A stretch of 64,000 nt of DNA from Tachypleus tridentatus (taxonomy: Eukaryota > Arthropoda > Merostomata > Xiphosura > Limulidae), in NCBI RefSeq assembly GCF_004210375.1, contig NC_134833.1:17911396-17975395 (forward strand), written 5' to 3'. Made by a program: the position numbers and the translations under genes. The notes under the pieces are model-generated. The model had not been told where the DNA came from, made no database searches, and saw nothing but the letters and a program-made list of their open reading frames with translations. Below are positions 36,101 through 47,726 of the stretch, piece after piece (the stretch's first letter is position 1; every line of letters begins with the position of its first letter).

Positions 36101-38680
36101 GTTGGTATATAGTTGGTACATAGTTGGTGCATTGTTGGTACATAGTTGGTATATAGTTGGTGCATAGTTGTTACATAGTTGGTATATAGTTGGTGAATAG
36201 TTGGTACATAGTTGGTATATAGTTGGTGCATAGTTGGTATATAGTTGGTATATAGTTGGTACATAGTTGGTATATAGTTGGTACATAGTTGGTATATAGT
36301 TGGTATATAGTTGGTATATAGTTGGTATATAGTTGGTATATAGTTGGTACATAGTTGGTATATAGTTAGTATATAGTTGGTACGTAGTTGGTACATAGTT
36401 GGTATATAGTTGGTACGTAGTTGGTACATAGTATATAGTTGGTATATAGTTGGTATATAGTTGGTACATAGTTGGTATATAGTTGGTATATAGTTGGTAT
36501 AGTTGGTAAATAGTTGGTATATAGTTGGTACATAGTTGGTATATAGTTGGTATATAGTTGGTACATAGTTGGTATATAGTTAGTATATAGTTGGTATATA
36601 GTTAGTATATAGTTGGTACATAGTTGGTATATAGTTGGTACATAGTTGGTATATACTTGGTATATAGTTGGTGAATAGTTCATACATAGTTGGTATATAG
36701 TTGGTATATAGTTAGTATATAGTTGGTACATAGTTGGTACATAGTTGGTATATACTTGGTATATAGTTGGTGAATAGTTCATACATAGTTGGTATATAGT
36801 TGGTATATAGTTAGTATATAGTTGGTACGTAGTTGGTACATAGTTGGTATATAGTTGGTAAGTAGTTAGTACATAATTGGTATATAGTTGGTATATGGTT
36901 TGGTACATAGTTGGTATATAGTTGGTTTACATAGTTGGTATATAGTTGGTGTATAGTTGGTACAGAGTTGTTACATAGTTGGTATATAGTTGGTAAATAG
37001 TTGGTACATAGTTGGTATATAGTTAGTATATAGTTGGTACATAGTTGGTATATAGTTAGTATATAGTTGGTATATAGTTGGTACTTAGTTGGTATATAGT
37101 TGGTACATAGTTGGTATATACTTGGTATATAGTTGGTGAATAGTTCATACATAGTTGGTATATAGTTGGTATATAGTTAGTATATAGTTGGTATATAGTT
37201 GGTACATAGTTGGTATATAATTGGTACATAGTTGGTATATAGTTGGTATATAGTTGGTACGTAGTTGGTATATAGTAGTTGGTACATAGTTGGTACATAG
37301 TTGGTATATAGTTGGTATATTGGTACATAGTTGGTATATAGTTGGTACATAGTTGGTATATAGGTTGGTTGGTACATAGTTGGTATATAGTTGGTATATA
37401 GTTGGTACAGAGTTGGTAAATAGTTGGTATATAGTTGGTACATAGTTGGTAAATAGTTGGTATATAGTTGGTAGATAGTTGGTATATAGTTAGTATATAG
37501 TTGGTACATAGTTGGTATATAGTTGGTATATAGTTGGTATATAGTTGGTATATAGTTGGTATATAGTTGGTATATAGTTGGTATATAGTTGGTATATAGT
37601 TACATAGTATATAGTTGGTATATAGTTGGTGAATAGTTCATACATAGTTGGTATATAGTTGGTATATAGTTAGTATATAGTTGGTACGTAGTTGTATATA
37701 GTTGGTAACGCAGTTGGTATATAGTTGGTATATTAGTTGGTACATAGTTGGTACATAGTTGGTATATAGTTGGGTATATAGTTGGTATATAGTTGGTACA
37801 TAGTTGGTATATAGTTGGTATATAGTTGGTATATAGTTGGTATATAGTTGGTACATAGTTGGTATATAGTTGGTACATAGTTGGTACATAGTTGGTATAT
37901 AGTTGGTACATAGTTGGTACATAGTTGGTATATAGTTGGTATATAGTTGGTACGCAGTACATAGTTGGTACATAGTTGGTATATAGTTGGTATAGTTGGT
38001 ATATAGTTGGTATATAGTTGGTTGGTATATAGTTGGTACATAGTTGGTGCATTTACATAGTTGGTATATAGTTGGTATATAGTTGGTACATAGTTGGTAT
38101 ACAGTTGGTACATAGTGGTATATAGTTGGTATATAGTTGGTAGTTGGTATATAGTTGGTATATAGTTGGTATATAGTTGGTATATAGTTGGTACATAGTT
38201 GGTATATAGTTGGTATATAGTTGGTACGCAGTTGGTATATAGTTGGTATATAGTTGGTATATAGTTCATACCTGGTACATAGTTGGTATATAGTTGGTAT
38301 ATAGTTACATAGTTGGTATACAGTTATATAGTTGGTATATAGTTGGTTGGTACATAGTTATATATAGTTGGTACATAGTTGTTGTTGTATATAGTTGGTA
38401 TATAGTTATAGTAATATAGTTGGTACATAGTTACTATATAGTTATATAGTTGGTACATAGTTAGTATATAGTTGGTACATAGTTGGTATATAGTTAGTAT
38501 ATAGTTGGTACATAGTTGGTATATAGTTAGTATATAGTTGGTACATAGTTGGTATATAGTTGGTACATAGTTGGTATATAGTTGGTACATAGTTGGTATA
38601 TAATTGGTACATAGTTGGTATATGGTTGGTATATAGTTGGTACATAGTTGGTATATAGTTGGTACATAGTTGGTATATAG
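36101..38680. repeat. 11-bp satellite (TTGGTATATAG / TTGGTACATAG), about 2.6 kb
   Basis: There are about 230 head-to-tail units of 11 bases whose main variation is T or C at one position. Scattered short insertions and deletions (for example near 37370, 38060 and 38390) break the phase. The minus strand of the unit has no stop codon, so several frames stay open for 100-180 codons and read as an 11-residue Tyr/Thr/Asn/Pro repeat (YQLYTNYIPTI). I treat these as artefacts of the repeat. Confidence 0.97.
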
Positions 38681-38811
38681 TACATGCACTGTCGAAAGTT
38701 TCACACCTATTTTATTGTCTGTCACTACAAGGTCAGTTTTCCACTTACGTAAAACGTAGTAACGTAACCCTAAAACTTTTCAGAAAAAGAAACAGAATCG
38801 AAAAGTAATTA

Positions 38812-39072
38812 CGGCTCGGCGGTTAAGACTCCAAATCTGAAGGTCGCGGATTCGAATCTCGGTCGCACCAAACATGCTCGCCTTTTCAGCCGTGTGGGGG
38901 TGGGCGTTATAAAATTAGATCAATCTCACTATGTTGGTAAAAGAATAGCCCGTTATGTGGCGGTGGGTGGTGATGAATAGCTGCCTTCCCTATAGTTTTA
39001 CACTATTAAATTATGAACGGCTAGCCCAGATAGTCCTCGTGTAGCTTTGCGTGAAATTCAAAACAAATCAAT
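38812..39072 (+). repeat. SINE-A copy, nearly full length, diverged
   Basis: The head CGGCTCGGCGGTTAAGAC with GGATTCGAATCTCGGTCGCA (box B) is followed by the body (TGGCGGTGGGTGGTGATG-like) and the tail GTGAAATTCAAAACAAATCA. Confidence 0.9.
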
Positions 39073-39254
39073 CGTTGCAGAGATGTTTATTGTATTTATT
39101 AATGTATTGTAATCATTCTACGTTTTGCTTTTATGATATTTTGTAGTTTTAGTTAGATCAGTGGATTCAATTATATACATTATTTAATTTAATAGATTAT
39201 TATTTTGAGGTTTAATGTTTCTTTGTTTACGCAGTTACGCTTTCGGTTCCTAAT

Positions 39255-39447
39255 ATTGAACTGATAGACTAAATGGAAAGCAGCTAGTTAACAGTACCCA
39301 CCGCCAAACCGTGGCCCACCGATTTCTGACCGAGGAGTTTAAATTGACTGTCACCTTTATAACGTAGCCATCACCCCAATGTAAAGTGGGATTTCATTCT
39401 TGCGGTAACAGGACTCGAACCTTGGACTACTAGGCCATACTGAGTCA
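39255..39447 (-). repeat. SINE-A relic, strongly diverged
   Basis: GGAAAGCAGCTAGTTAACAG, CCACCGCCAAACCGTGGCCC and AGGACTCGAACC are SINE-A landmarks in reverse orientation. Confidence 0.65.
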
Positions 39448-39486
39448 TCTATATAGGTAGCTTGATTTGAGCAGATGCTCTTCATA

Positions 39487-39612
39487 ATAGGCATCCGCTG
39501 GTACAGCGGTAAGTCTACGGATTTACAACGCTAAAATTAGGGGTTCGATTCCCTTCTGTGGATTCAGCAGATAGCCCGATGTGTCTTTATTATAAGAAAA
39601 CACACATATTCG
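39487..39612 (+). repeat. SINE-B subtype 1 copy
   Basis: CCGCTGGTACAGCGGTAAGT, GGATTTACAACGCTAAAATT and GGGGTTCGATTCCC lead to the tail CAGATAGCCCGATGTG and a final AAAACACACA. Confidence 0.85.
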
Positions 39613-39689
39613 TCTGTTCACCCAAAATACACTTGATATGGACATAATAATCAATGTGTTTAATTTCAACCGCAGTTATAATGTGGTTT

Positions 39690-39905
39690 ATTGTCGCTTA
39701 TGACGCTTGACTCGCAATTTATGTAATGCGAGGTCGAAATCCAACACCGCGCGTGCTCGCCCTCTCAGCCACGTAGTGTTTATAAATTCATCGGTGAAGC
39801 CCACAATTCGTTGGGAGAAAACATCTCGAAAGTTAGGTACCACAAGTCGATTCCTTCCCTGTGGTCCGCAGTTGAAATTTAGGGGCATCGGCAGATAGAC
39901 AAGTT
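39690..39905 (+). repeat. SINE-A relic, strongly diverged
   Basis: The head-like GACTCGCAATTTATG-CGAGGTCG, CGCGTGCTCGCCCTCTCAGC and CCCACAATTCGTTGGG keep SINE-A order. The later part is scrambled. Confidence 0.55.
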
Positions 39906-40477
39906 AGCTTTGCCGTCAATAGACAGATAAATATTTTTCTAATATGTAAAACTAATTATCATTTCCAGTTTTTCTTTAACGACAACTTGCGTAACTGGAT
40001 TAAAAATCTGTCTTTGGCATTTAATTAAGTTTCGAAATGGCACAACTTCCTGAATGTCGACGTTTATACTTCAGGAATATTATTTAAAGAACCAAAATTA
40101 ATTTAAACTCATCCATCACTTAAGTAGTCCTAATACTTTAGACATTCTAAAATAAATTCACTTTTCGTGTTAAGTGGATTCTTTGATTGATGCCGTAATA
40201 AGTGGATATAAAGTACAACATTATTTCATGTTTTTTAAAAAAAACAACTTTAATACAAGTTACTATAACGTAAGAAAAGGCTTAGACAGAGTTGTTTCTT
40301 GTGTGTATATTTATATTTCATGTTTTGAAACTTGAAGAACGTCGTGTCTTGACATTTGGAGATAAGTTTGTTGAAAGTTTTTGAATTTATACACTGAATA
40401 GGCACTTCTTCGTAATAACAAACTTATTTACATATGACACGATTATTTGAGTTGCTGTTGTTACTATGTTGAAGATC

Positions 40478-40648
40478 CATCCCAGTGAGACAGCGGTTTT
40501 CACCTAGTAGACGCAGCGAAGATAGCCTAGTGTGCAACTTTCTTCTTGTTTTTACAACGCTAAAATCAGGGGTTCGATTCCCCTCGGTGGGCTGAGCAGA
40601 TAGCCCTTTGTGGCTTTGTTATAAGAAAAACACACACAAACACACATT
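40478..40648 (+). repeat. SINE-B subtype 1 with internal insertion
   Basis: CCCAGTGAGACAGCGGTTTT is followed by an unrelated insert of about 50 bases. Then come TTTTTACAACGCTAAAATCA, GGGGTTCGATTCCCCTCGGT and GGCTTTGTTATAAGAAAAAC. Confidence 0.75.
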
Positions 40649-41560
40649 CTTCTTGTTTATAAACAACCACATAATGTTTAGGATAATCGTAATTTGGTAT
40701 AAATAATTCAAGTAAATAATTATTTTATATTAATAGTTGTTATTACTTATCGTTAAGACTTAGAAACCTTGTAAAAGAGTATAATATAATTCGCTACACT
40801 GAAAATTCTTCAGGGGTTTCGGAGGCTTACGTTTCAGTCTACATGATAATCTTCCAACTCCTACGCGAAACCATTATCAATTGTTTGGCATTTTCAAGCG
40901 AAACGTCAGAGGTCCTAGATTGATGCATAACGACCCGTAATTATAAACTGTCGATTGGAAGGAGTTATCTAGTCACGAACAGTGACACCCGTCATCTGCG
41001 TGGTTACTTTTAATAAAATAACTGGTTTTATCAGCATTGTTATCATGCCCCAACAGCTGAAATAACAAAGTATTTCTAGCAGCATATTACGGCTCGAACC
41101 TTGTTGATATTTCGGAACACCAGTTACTGGGCTACACTAAACCGTAGAACCGGAATAGAGTTTTGTCTGTTAACGAAACTTCGTAAAAGGTGGCACTACT
41201 GTCGTCCATGTGATACGTAAGATAAGTTTGGAGATTCCGTGTTGTTTGACAAAATTAAACTATAAAACAAAAAAAACTGAAGTCCATAAAGGATGTTACT
41301 CTGGTTATTGTTGATCTATAACAATAAAAAATTATTAAATGTTTGTGGCATGTGATGTCTTAAGGTATCTTACGATAGCCCACCTGGTTTTACTCAAATC
41401 AGTTGAGTTGACGACGTATTCCAGTTGTTACCATGTTAATTGCAATTACTGCCTCCCCCCTTTTAAGGCGAAGCTTCGACGGTAAACATGAAGTTTTTGT
41501 TCTATATATAACTTACACAACATGTATAGTCTGTTATGACTTGACAATAGAAATATAACT
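40649..41560. other. Intergenic, possible SINE relic only
   Basis: Bases 40950-41150 keep faint reverse-orientation SINE-A signs (AGTTATCTAGTCACGAACAG, CCCCAACAGCTGAAATAA, GGCTCGAACC), too weak for a firm call. No gene is seen. Confidence 0.35.
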
Positions 41561-41567
41561 TGGATAA

Positions 41568-41692
41568 TAGAGTGTGTGTTTTCGTATAGCAAAGCCATAT
41601 GAGGTTGTCTGCTGTGTTTACTGAGGAGAATCGAATCCCTGATTTTAGCGTTGTAAATCCGTAGACTTACTGCTGTCGCAGCTGGGGACTAG
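41568..41692 (-). repeat. SINE-B subtype 1 copy
   Basis: GTGTGTGTTTTCGTATAGCA, AAGCCATATGAGGTTGTCTG, GAATCGAATCCCTGATTTTA and GCGTTGTAAATCCGTAGACT are a full reverse-orientation copy. Confidence 0.85.
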
Positions 41693-41763
41693 ATATTCTG
41701 GATTACGGAATTGTGGAAATAAAATTTGGATAATCTCTCATTAATAAATAGTACAGATATATT

Positions 41764-41990
41764 GTTTGCTTGTTTTGAATTTTGCACAAAGCTACAAAAG
41801 GGCTACCTGCGCAAGCCGTCCCTAATTTAGCAGTGTAAGACTAGAGGGAAGGCAACAAGTTATCACCATCCACGGGTTAGCTATTTGGCTACTCTTTTAC
41901 CAACAAATAGTGTGGTTGACCGTCACATTATAATGTTCCCACGGCTGAAAGGGCGAGCATATTTGGTGTGACGGGGACTTAACTTTCAAA
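41764..41990 (-). repeat. SINE-A copy, head truncated
   Basis: The tail side TTGAATTTTGCACAAAGCTA is followed by CCGTCCCTAATTTAGCAGTG and the body to GTTTGGTGTGACGGGGACTT. The head beyond this is lost. Confidence 0.9.
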
Positions 41991-42214
41991 TTACCATCTT
42001 GGTTATATACATTTGACTGCTCGTGAAGTCAACATGACGCTTCGTATTTTGATTACTATATTTTCTTCCAATTACAGCAATAAGTATAAAGAAAGGACTA
42101 CCCCCCCCAAAAAAAAAAAACAACAACCACACTTTCTTTATCTCTCTTTCTCTTTATATATTGGTGTGTGAGCAACTGTAAGTATTGCAACTCATATTAT
42201 GATATTCGGTTTGT

Positions 42215-42475
42215 TTTGTTTTTTTAATTTCGCGCAAAGCTACAAAAACGTTATCTGTGCTAGCCGTTCCAAGTTTAGCAGTAATAAATTAGAAGTAAGG
42301 CAGTTAGTGAATAACACCTACCGCCAACTCTTTTACCAACGAATGAGGGGATTGATCGTAATATTATAACGCTCCTACGACTGAAAGGGTGAACATGTTT
42401 GGTGTGTTGGAGATTCGAACCCGCCACCCTCAGATTACGATTCGAGCGCGCGAACCACTTGGCCATGCTATTGGG
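42215..42475 (-). repeat. SINE-A copy
   Basis: AATTTCGCGCAAAGCTACAA, a CCAACGAATGAGGGGATTGA body and the head complement AGATTCGAACCCGCCACCCT, then CTTGGCCATGC, cover the whole element. Confidence 0.9.
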
Positions 42476-42545
42476 AATTCTGTACACCTCAACGTCAAGG
42501 TGTGAAAGTTACTTACTGTAGAAACAGTTTTATAACAATTTATAA

Positions 42546-42605
42546 CAGTGGCACAGCGGTATGTCTGTGGACTTACCATGCTAAAAACTGGGTTTAATAA
42601 TAAAC
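42546..42605 (+). repeat. SINE-B head fragment
   Basis: AGTGGCACAGCGGTATGTCT and GGACTTACCATGCTAAAAAC are followed by a truncated box B. Confidence 0.6.
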
Positions 42606-42736
42606 AAGAACTTGTTTGTGTAACTGAAATTACATTTTTTTTTTCGTTTGTGTAACTGAAATTACATTTTTTTTATTATAGTATTTCATAATTTTTCAAT
42701 ATTAATCGAAATTCTTGTAGTTTTGATGACATTGAA

Positions 42737-42872
42737 ATTGTTTGGCTTTGTTATTTTAAATCAAAGCCACATTGGACTATTTGCTGTGTCCACCGAAAGG
42801 AATCAAATCCTACATTTTAGCACTGTAAATCCGTAGACTTACCACTGTTCCAGTGGAGCAGTACTCGAACAA
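42737..42872 (-). repeat. SINE-B subtype 1 copy
   Basis: TCAAAGCCACATTGGACTAT, GTCCACCGAAAGGAATCAAA and GCACTGTAAATCCGTAGACT, then CCAGTGGAGC, are in order. Confidence 0.8.
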
Positions 42873-43079
42873 ATATTGTAAAACATCCGATGAAAAAAAT
42901 AAAAAACACGAGAGGATATTTGTGTTTAAACTAAGTATCTATTAAATACAATCTAATAGTAGCAGAATTATAATTATATTCATCTATTCGCTCATTTATT
43001 TCATGATCTGAAACGTTTCGAACACGGTATAATAGTTTTGGTCACGTTAGAGAGAGACGTATTTTAACTTTCGTATATC

Positions 43080-43182
43080 TCCTGGGGGAACAGCGGTAAG
43101 AATACACACTTCTCAGGTTAAAGTCGGGGGTTCGATTCTCCGCAGTGGAGATAGACTAACATGGCTTTTATTTAAAACAAAC
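43080..43182 (+). repeat. SINE-B copy, diverged
   Basis: TGGGGGAACAGCGGTAAGAA and GGGGGTTCGATTCTCCGCAG are kept. The anticodon region differs (TACACACTTCTCAGG), so this could be a separate head lineage. Confidence 0.65.
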
Positions 43183-43706
43183 ACTTTATGCATATGCGTG
43201 TATAACTTTTCTATCGTTTAGACAACTGATAGAAATTTGGGGCAAACAAATATATTCTTATTACAATATAATTAACTGATTCATTTTAATTGTCATGTTT
43301 AATTAGTTTCAGTTGAGCTTACTATTTCAACGTGTATCCTCTCTCGTTCAATCATTTTTACAACACGTTGTACCATCTTTTTACACAAGTATGCATTTAA
43401 AACATGGATAGATGTAACCGGTGTGTATATTTTTATTTTATTTTTATCAAGAAAATGTAGTCGAGCAAATAACGATCCACGAACCCAACGCATGGTTTCC
43501 CTACTTTGCTTTCGGATTCAACATGGTTAAAAGGTTGAATTATAAGATGGAACCACTGTCTTTTCGCTTTATCGGCTCATGCACCGGTCACTTTACGTAA
43601 GATGTCTTGATCAATGTTGCCATGGAAGCCATGAAATGTTTGGTAACGCTGAGATCAAAAGTGTTTGGGAAATGAATGTACAGAATCGTCTTCCTGTTTT
43701 TAAATG

Positions 43707-43802
43707 GGTGAGTGTGGGTGTTTTTGTATAGCAAAGCCACATCGGGCTACCTGCTGTGTCCACCGAAGGGAATCGAACCGCTGAATTGAGCATTGCATTC
43801 TG
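43707..43802 (-). repeat. SINE-B subtype 1, head truncated
   Basis: GTGTTTTTGTATAGCAAAGC, CACATCGGGCTACCTGCTGT and GAATCGAACCGCTGAATT match the reverse-orientation tail and box B. Confidence 0.75.
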
Positions 43803-44029
43803 TTTTTGAATTAGAAATGTTTTATTAAGCTGTTTCAATAGAAAATCAGAACAGTTGACTTGAGCATCAAAACTACTTCTTTAAAGAAAAATGAATACGT
43901 TGTTCAACTAACTACAGTTCTTCGAATGTTTTTAATGTTTTATAGATTTAAAAACAGCAATGGTTTTCTTCAAATCCCTGTATGTAACGTGCTTTTTGTT
44001 GTCATTTTTTTGCGGCTGGAAATTGTTTG

Positions 44030-44285
44030 TTTGTTTTTTTAATTTCGGACAGAGCTGCATGAGAGTTATCTGTGCTTGTTCCTAATTTAACAGTGTAAGA
44101 CTAGTCATCAGTACCCACCGCCAACTCTTGGGCTACTCTTTCACCTACGAATAGTAGAATTGAACGTCGCATTATGACGCCCCCACAGCTGAAAGAGCGA
44201 GCATGTTTGGTGTGACAGAGATTCGATTCCACGACACATGCACTTCAGATCGCGAGCGTCCCAAACACTTCGCCATGCTGGAAAT
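44030..44285 (-). repeat. SINE-A copy
   Basis: TTTTAATTTCGGACAGAGCT, CACCGCCAACTCTTGGGCTA and GAGCATGTTTGGTGTGACAG are followed by a diverged head, CACTTCGCCATGC. Confidence 0.88.
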
Positions 44286-44624
44286 TATTTGCTATCTACA
44301 GAGGTTAAAGATGCAGGAAGTGCTTAGAAGCAAAATTGAAGGTCTGTCTTAAAAACATAGAATACATAATGAGATAACAGTCTATAATTCGAGTGAGTAT
44401 TGGGGTTCAAACTTTATCGTGAGAACCCAAAAAGCGCGTAACTAATTTGAAAGTAGTTACTTGTTTTCTTTTCGAGCTAATTTAACTGGGATATATGTAA
44501 GTTGTTTATTAAATTAATGAAAAATAAGGTATAAAAATACTGATAAAACCAGTTACTGTAAGTAGAGTTTAAATTAAAATTTTCAATCCGAAAGGTACTT
44601 ATTGTCAGAGATCTGGATATATAG

Positions 44625-44998
44625 TTTGTTTTGAATTTCGCGCAAAGCCACACAAGGACTATCTGCATTAGCCGTTCCTAATTTAGCAGTGTAAGAACTA
44701 GAGGGAAGGCAGCTAGTCATCGCCACTCACCGCCAACTCTTGGGCTACTATTTGGGACTCGTAATCCGAGGGTCGCGGGTTTAAATCCCCGTCGCACCGA
44801 ACATGCTCGCCCTTTCAGCCGTGGAGGCGTTATAATGTAACGATCAATCCCAGAATTCGTTGGTAAAAGAGTAGCCCAAGAGTTGGCGGTGGGTGGTGAT
44901 GACTACCTGCCTTCCCTCTAGTCTTACACTGCTAAGGTAGGGACGGCTAACGCAGATAGCCCTCGTGTAGCTTTGCGCGAAATTAAAAAAAACCAAAA
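44625..44998. repeat. Two SINE-A copies joined head to head as an inverted pair
   Basis: Bases 44625-44752 are the tail half of a minus-strand SINE-A (GAATTTCGCGCAAAGCCACA to GCCAACTCTTGGGCTACT). At 44753 the sequence switches to a plus-strand copy starting inside the head (GGGACTCGTAATCCGAGGGT) and running to AAATTAAAAAAAACC near 44990. The outer about 125 bases of both parts are complementary and could fold on each other. Confidence 0.85.
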
Positions 44999-45324
44999 TA
45001 AAACAAGGTAAAACGAATATTTGATAGTGCTGTCACAACTCGTGTTGACATTCTGTACAAAGTCACGGTACGCGCACTTTGATTCCCATCTGTGCACACA
45101 AGGTTGACGCAAGGTTATAATAAACAAGACGTTAGTTAATTGGGAAGATTAACTCTTATGAATTACATGTATTTCGTGACATTATGTGTTATTACCATAA
45201 AGAAAGAATACCTGTCTGATGTTTCTTGTAACCAGGATTTTAGAAGTAAATAAGAAACGAATGTAGATAGATTCTTGATTGAATTACAGTTACGTCATGT
45301 TTTAATCTCACAAGTTCAATTATA

Positions 45325-45612
45325 GTTCGAGGCCTGGCATGGCCAAGTTCGTTAAGGCGTGCGACTCGTAACCTGCGGGTTCGCATCCGTGTCGCGTCAA
45401 ACATGCTCGCCCTCCCAGCCGTGGGGGCATTATAATGTTACGGTCAATCCCACTATTCGTTGGTAAAAGAGTAGCCCAAGAGTTGGCGATAGGTGGTGAT
45501 GACTAGCTGCCTTCCCTCTAGTCTTACACTGCTAAATTAGGGACAGCTAGCGCAGATAGCCCTCGATTAGCTTTGTGCAAAATTCCAAAAAAAACAAAAC
45601 AAAACAGTTCGA
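45325..45612 (+). repeat. SINE-A copy, full length
   Basis: It starts with GGCCTGGCATGGCCAAGTTC (head and box A), has CGGGTTCGCATCC (box B) and a complete body, and ends AATTCCAAAAAAAACAAAAC. AGTTCGA occurs at both borders (45325-45331 and 45606-45612), a possible short target site duplication. Confidence 0.93.
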
Positions 45613-45935
45613 AAGTACGTGTGGTTTTGGACTATAGCTGAAAGGAGTGTGGTTTTGGACTACAGCTGAAAGGACATGTGGTTTCGGACTACAGCTGAAA
45701 GGACGTGTGGTCATAGACTACATCTGAAAGGACGTGTGGTTTTGGACTACAGCTTAAAGGACATGTGGTTTTAGACTACAGCTGAAAGGTCGTGTGGTCA
45801 TAGACTACATCTGAAAGGACGTGTGGTTTTGGACTACAGCTGAAAGTACGTGTGAGTTTGGATTACTGTTGAACGGACTTGGGGTTCTAGACTACATCTG
45901 AAAGGAGTGTGGTTTTGGACTACAGCTATAAGGGC
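45613..45935. repeat. 29-bp minisatellite, about 11 copies
   Basis: The unit GGACGTGTGGTTTTGGACTA, then CAGCTGAAA, repeats with small changes (TTTTGG to TCATAG, CAGC to CATC). It starts directly at the end of the SINE-A copy. Confidence 0.9.
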
Positions 45936-46011
45936 CTATTGTTCCGCACTATAGTTGTTGCGTGTTTTTCGTGTGGTACGTATGCAGTTGACTCGTATTT
46001 CATCACCCCTT

Positions 46012-46118
46012 CCTCCAGTGGCACAGCGCTAAATCTGCGGACTCACATCGTTAAAACCAGGTTTCGATACTCGTGGTTGACAGCGCACAGATAGACCTTA
46101 ATTGTAAACAAAACCTCT
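46012..46118 (+). repeat. SINE-B subtype 2 copy
   Basis: CCTCCAGTGGCACAGCGCTA, CTGCGGACTCACATCGTTAA, AGGTTTCGATACTCGTGG and GCGCACAGATAGACCTTAAT are in order. Confidence 0.75.
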
Positions 46119-46324
46119 TTCATCTCATCCCGATTTATTTCAGACTTTAATATTGTTTCGGACATTAAATTTTGTGTGTGATGAACTAGAAGTTGTTGTC
46201 ATATCAGGTTCAATTCAAAGTAAAATGTTCACCAAAAATGACATCTTCAACATCACTTTGATCAGTTTCTCCTCTTTTCAACTTCTGTGTTTTTACCTTT
46301 CAGTAAATTGTTTGTTTGTTTTTG

Positions 46325-46568
46325 AATTTCTGAGAGTCGCAGGTTCGAATCCTCATAACACTAAACGTGTTCGCCCTTTCAGCCGCGGGGACGTAATAAT
46401 GTTACAGTCAATCCTACTATTCGTGGTGAAAGAGTAGCTTAAGAGTTGGCGGTGGGTGGTGATGACTTGCTGCCTTCCCTCAAGTCTTACATTGCTGAGT
46501 TAGAGACGGCTAGCGCAAATAGTACTCGTGTAGCTTTGCGCGAAATTAAAAAAAACACAAACAAACAC
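46325..46568 (+). repeat. SINE-A copy, head truncated
   Basis: It starts in the anticodon/box B region (GAGAGTCGCAGGTTCGAATC) and runs through the body to AAATTAAAAAAAACACAAAC. Confidence 0.9.
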
Positions 46569-46931
46569 ACTTCGCCTTCACCTAGGAATAGTCCATCACC
46601 TCCAGGACGTAACTCTTTCTCAGATCTTTATGGTCCTAAGCAAGGTTTGATGACGAGACACGAACCCGAGGTCCACAGATTCTGAGTCAAGGCCTAAGTT
46701 TGCACTTATTAATTACGAATAAGAATTTTTTTTTTACAAAAGTTACATTTGTCTGGTTTCTGAGACAGTTTTTTAAGAATTTCTTGGTACCTGGTGTTTT
46801 GAAGATTACGTAGCCAGTTTTGTTACCAGATTAAATAAAGTACACCATGTATAATTTCATAAAAATCTGTACCTTTTGCAGAGAAAAGTTTTTAAAATTA
46901 CAAATTTCAACCATAGGCTATCTACGGTGAG

Positions 46932-47237
46932 CCCGCCACTAGTTTGTTTGTTTGTTTGTTTTGGAATTTCGCACAAAGCTACTCGAGGGCTATCTGTGCT
47001 AGCCGTCCCTAATTTAGCAGTGTAAGGCTAGAGGGAAGGCAGCTAGTCATCACCACCCACCGCCAACTCTTGGACTACTCTTTTACAAACGAATAGTGGG
47101 ATTGACCGTCACATTATAACGCCCCCACGGCTGAAAGGGCGAGCATGTTTGGCGCGACGGGGATGTGAACCCGCGACCCTCAGATTACGAGTCGCATGCC
47201 TTAACACGCTTGGCCATGCCGGGCCCCCGCCACTAGT
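46932..47237 (-). repeat. SINE-A copy, full length, with 12-bp TSD
   Basis: This near-intact element runs from the (TTTG)n tail to GGCCATGCCGGGCC. CCCGCCACTAGT flanks it at 46932-46943 and 47226-47237. With the copies at 33.7 and 45.3 kb it defines the consensus used here. Confidence 0.95.
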
Positions 47238-47278
47238 ATTTAGCACCAAGTTTTATTCTATAAGCCATTAAGGTTACT

Positions 47279-47395
47279 CCGCCAGTGGAACAGCGGTATG
47301 TCTGTGGACTTACAACGCTAACAACCGAGTTTTGATACTTGCAGTGGACAAAGCACACCCACCGTGTAGTTTTGCACTTAACTTCCAAATAAATA
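47279..47395 (+). repeat. SINE-B subtype 2 copy
   Basis: CCGCCAGTGGAACAGCGGTA, GGACTTACAACGCTAACAAC, GAGTTTTGATACTTGCAGTG and GTAGTTTTGCACTTAACTTC, then a CCAAATAAATA end. Confidence 0.8.
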
Positions 47396-47726
47396 ACCCG
47401 CAGGGTTACCGCGAAGCGTATGAAAGAATTGTTGGAAAGTTTTTTTCTTTACTATAAATTTATGTTGACTTTCGTAAGAAAGTCTTTAGTAGATAAAAGT
47501 GTAGGAGTAACTGTACTAGATGTAATAATTTGGGTAGATAAATCTGTAAAAAGAGCGAATATGAACGAAAACGTAAAAATGTGACTCTTTGTGATAAGAT
47601 TGTCAGTGATTGTAACAGTAACTGTTCTGAATTAGACTGTGTCAGTGAAAGTTACTAATTGTATTTACTGGTAACTATAAAGTGGAGATTGTTTAAAATT
47701 ATTGTGACTATAATTTATTTGACTGT

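Noticed and set aside
36067..38725. Many minus-strand open frames of 60-180 codons encoding Tyr/Thr/Asn/Pro repeats
   Set aside because: They follow from an 11-bp tandem repeat without stops on that strand. Several frames are open over the same bases and indels shift them freely, which a real coding repeat would not tolerate.
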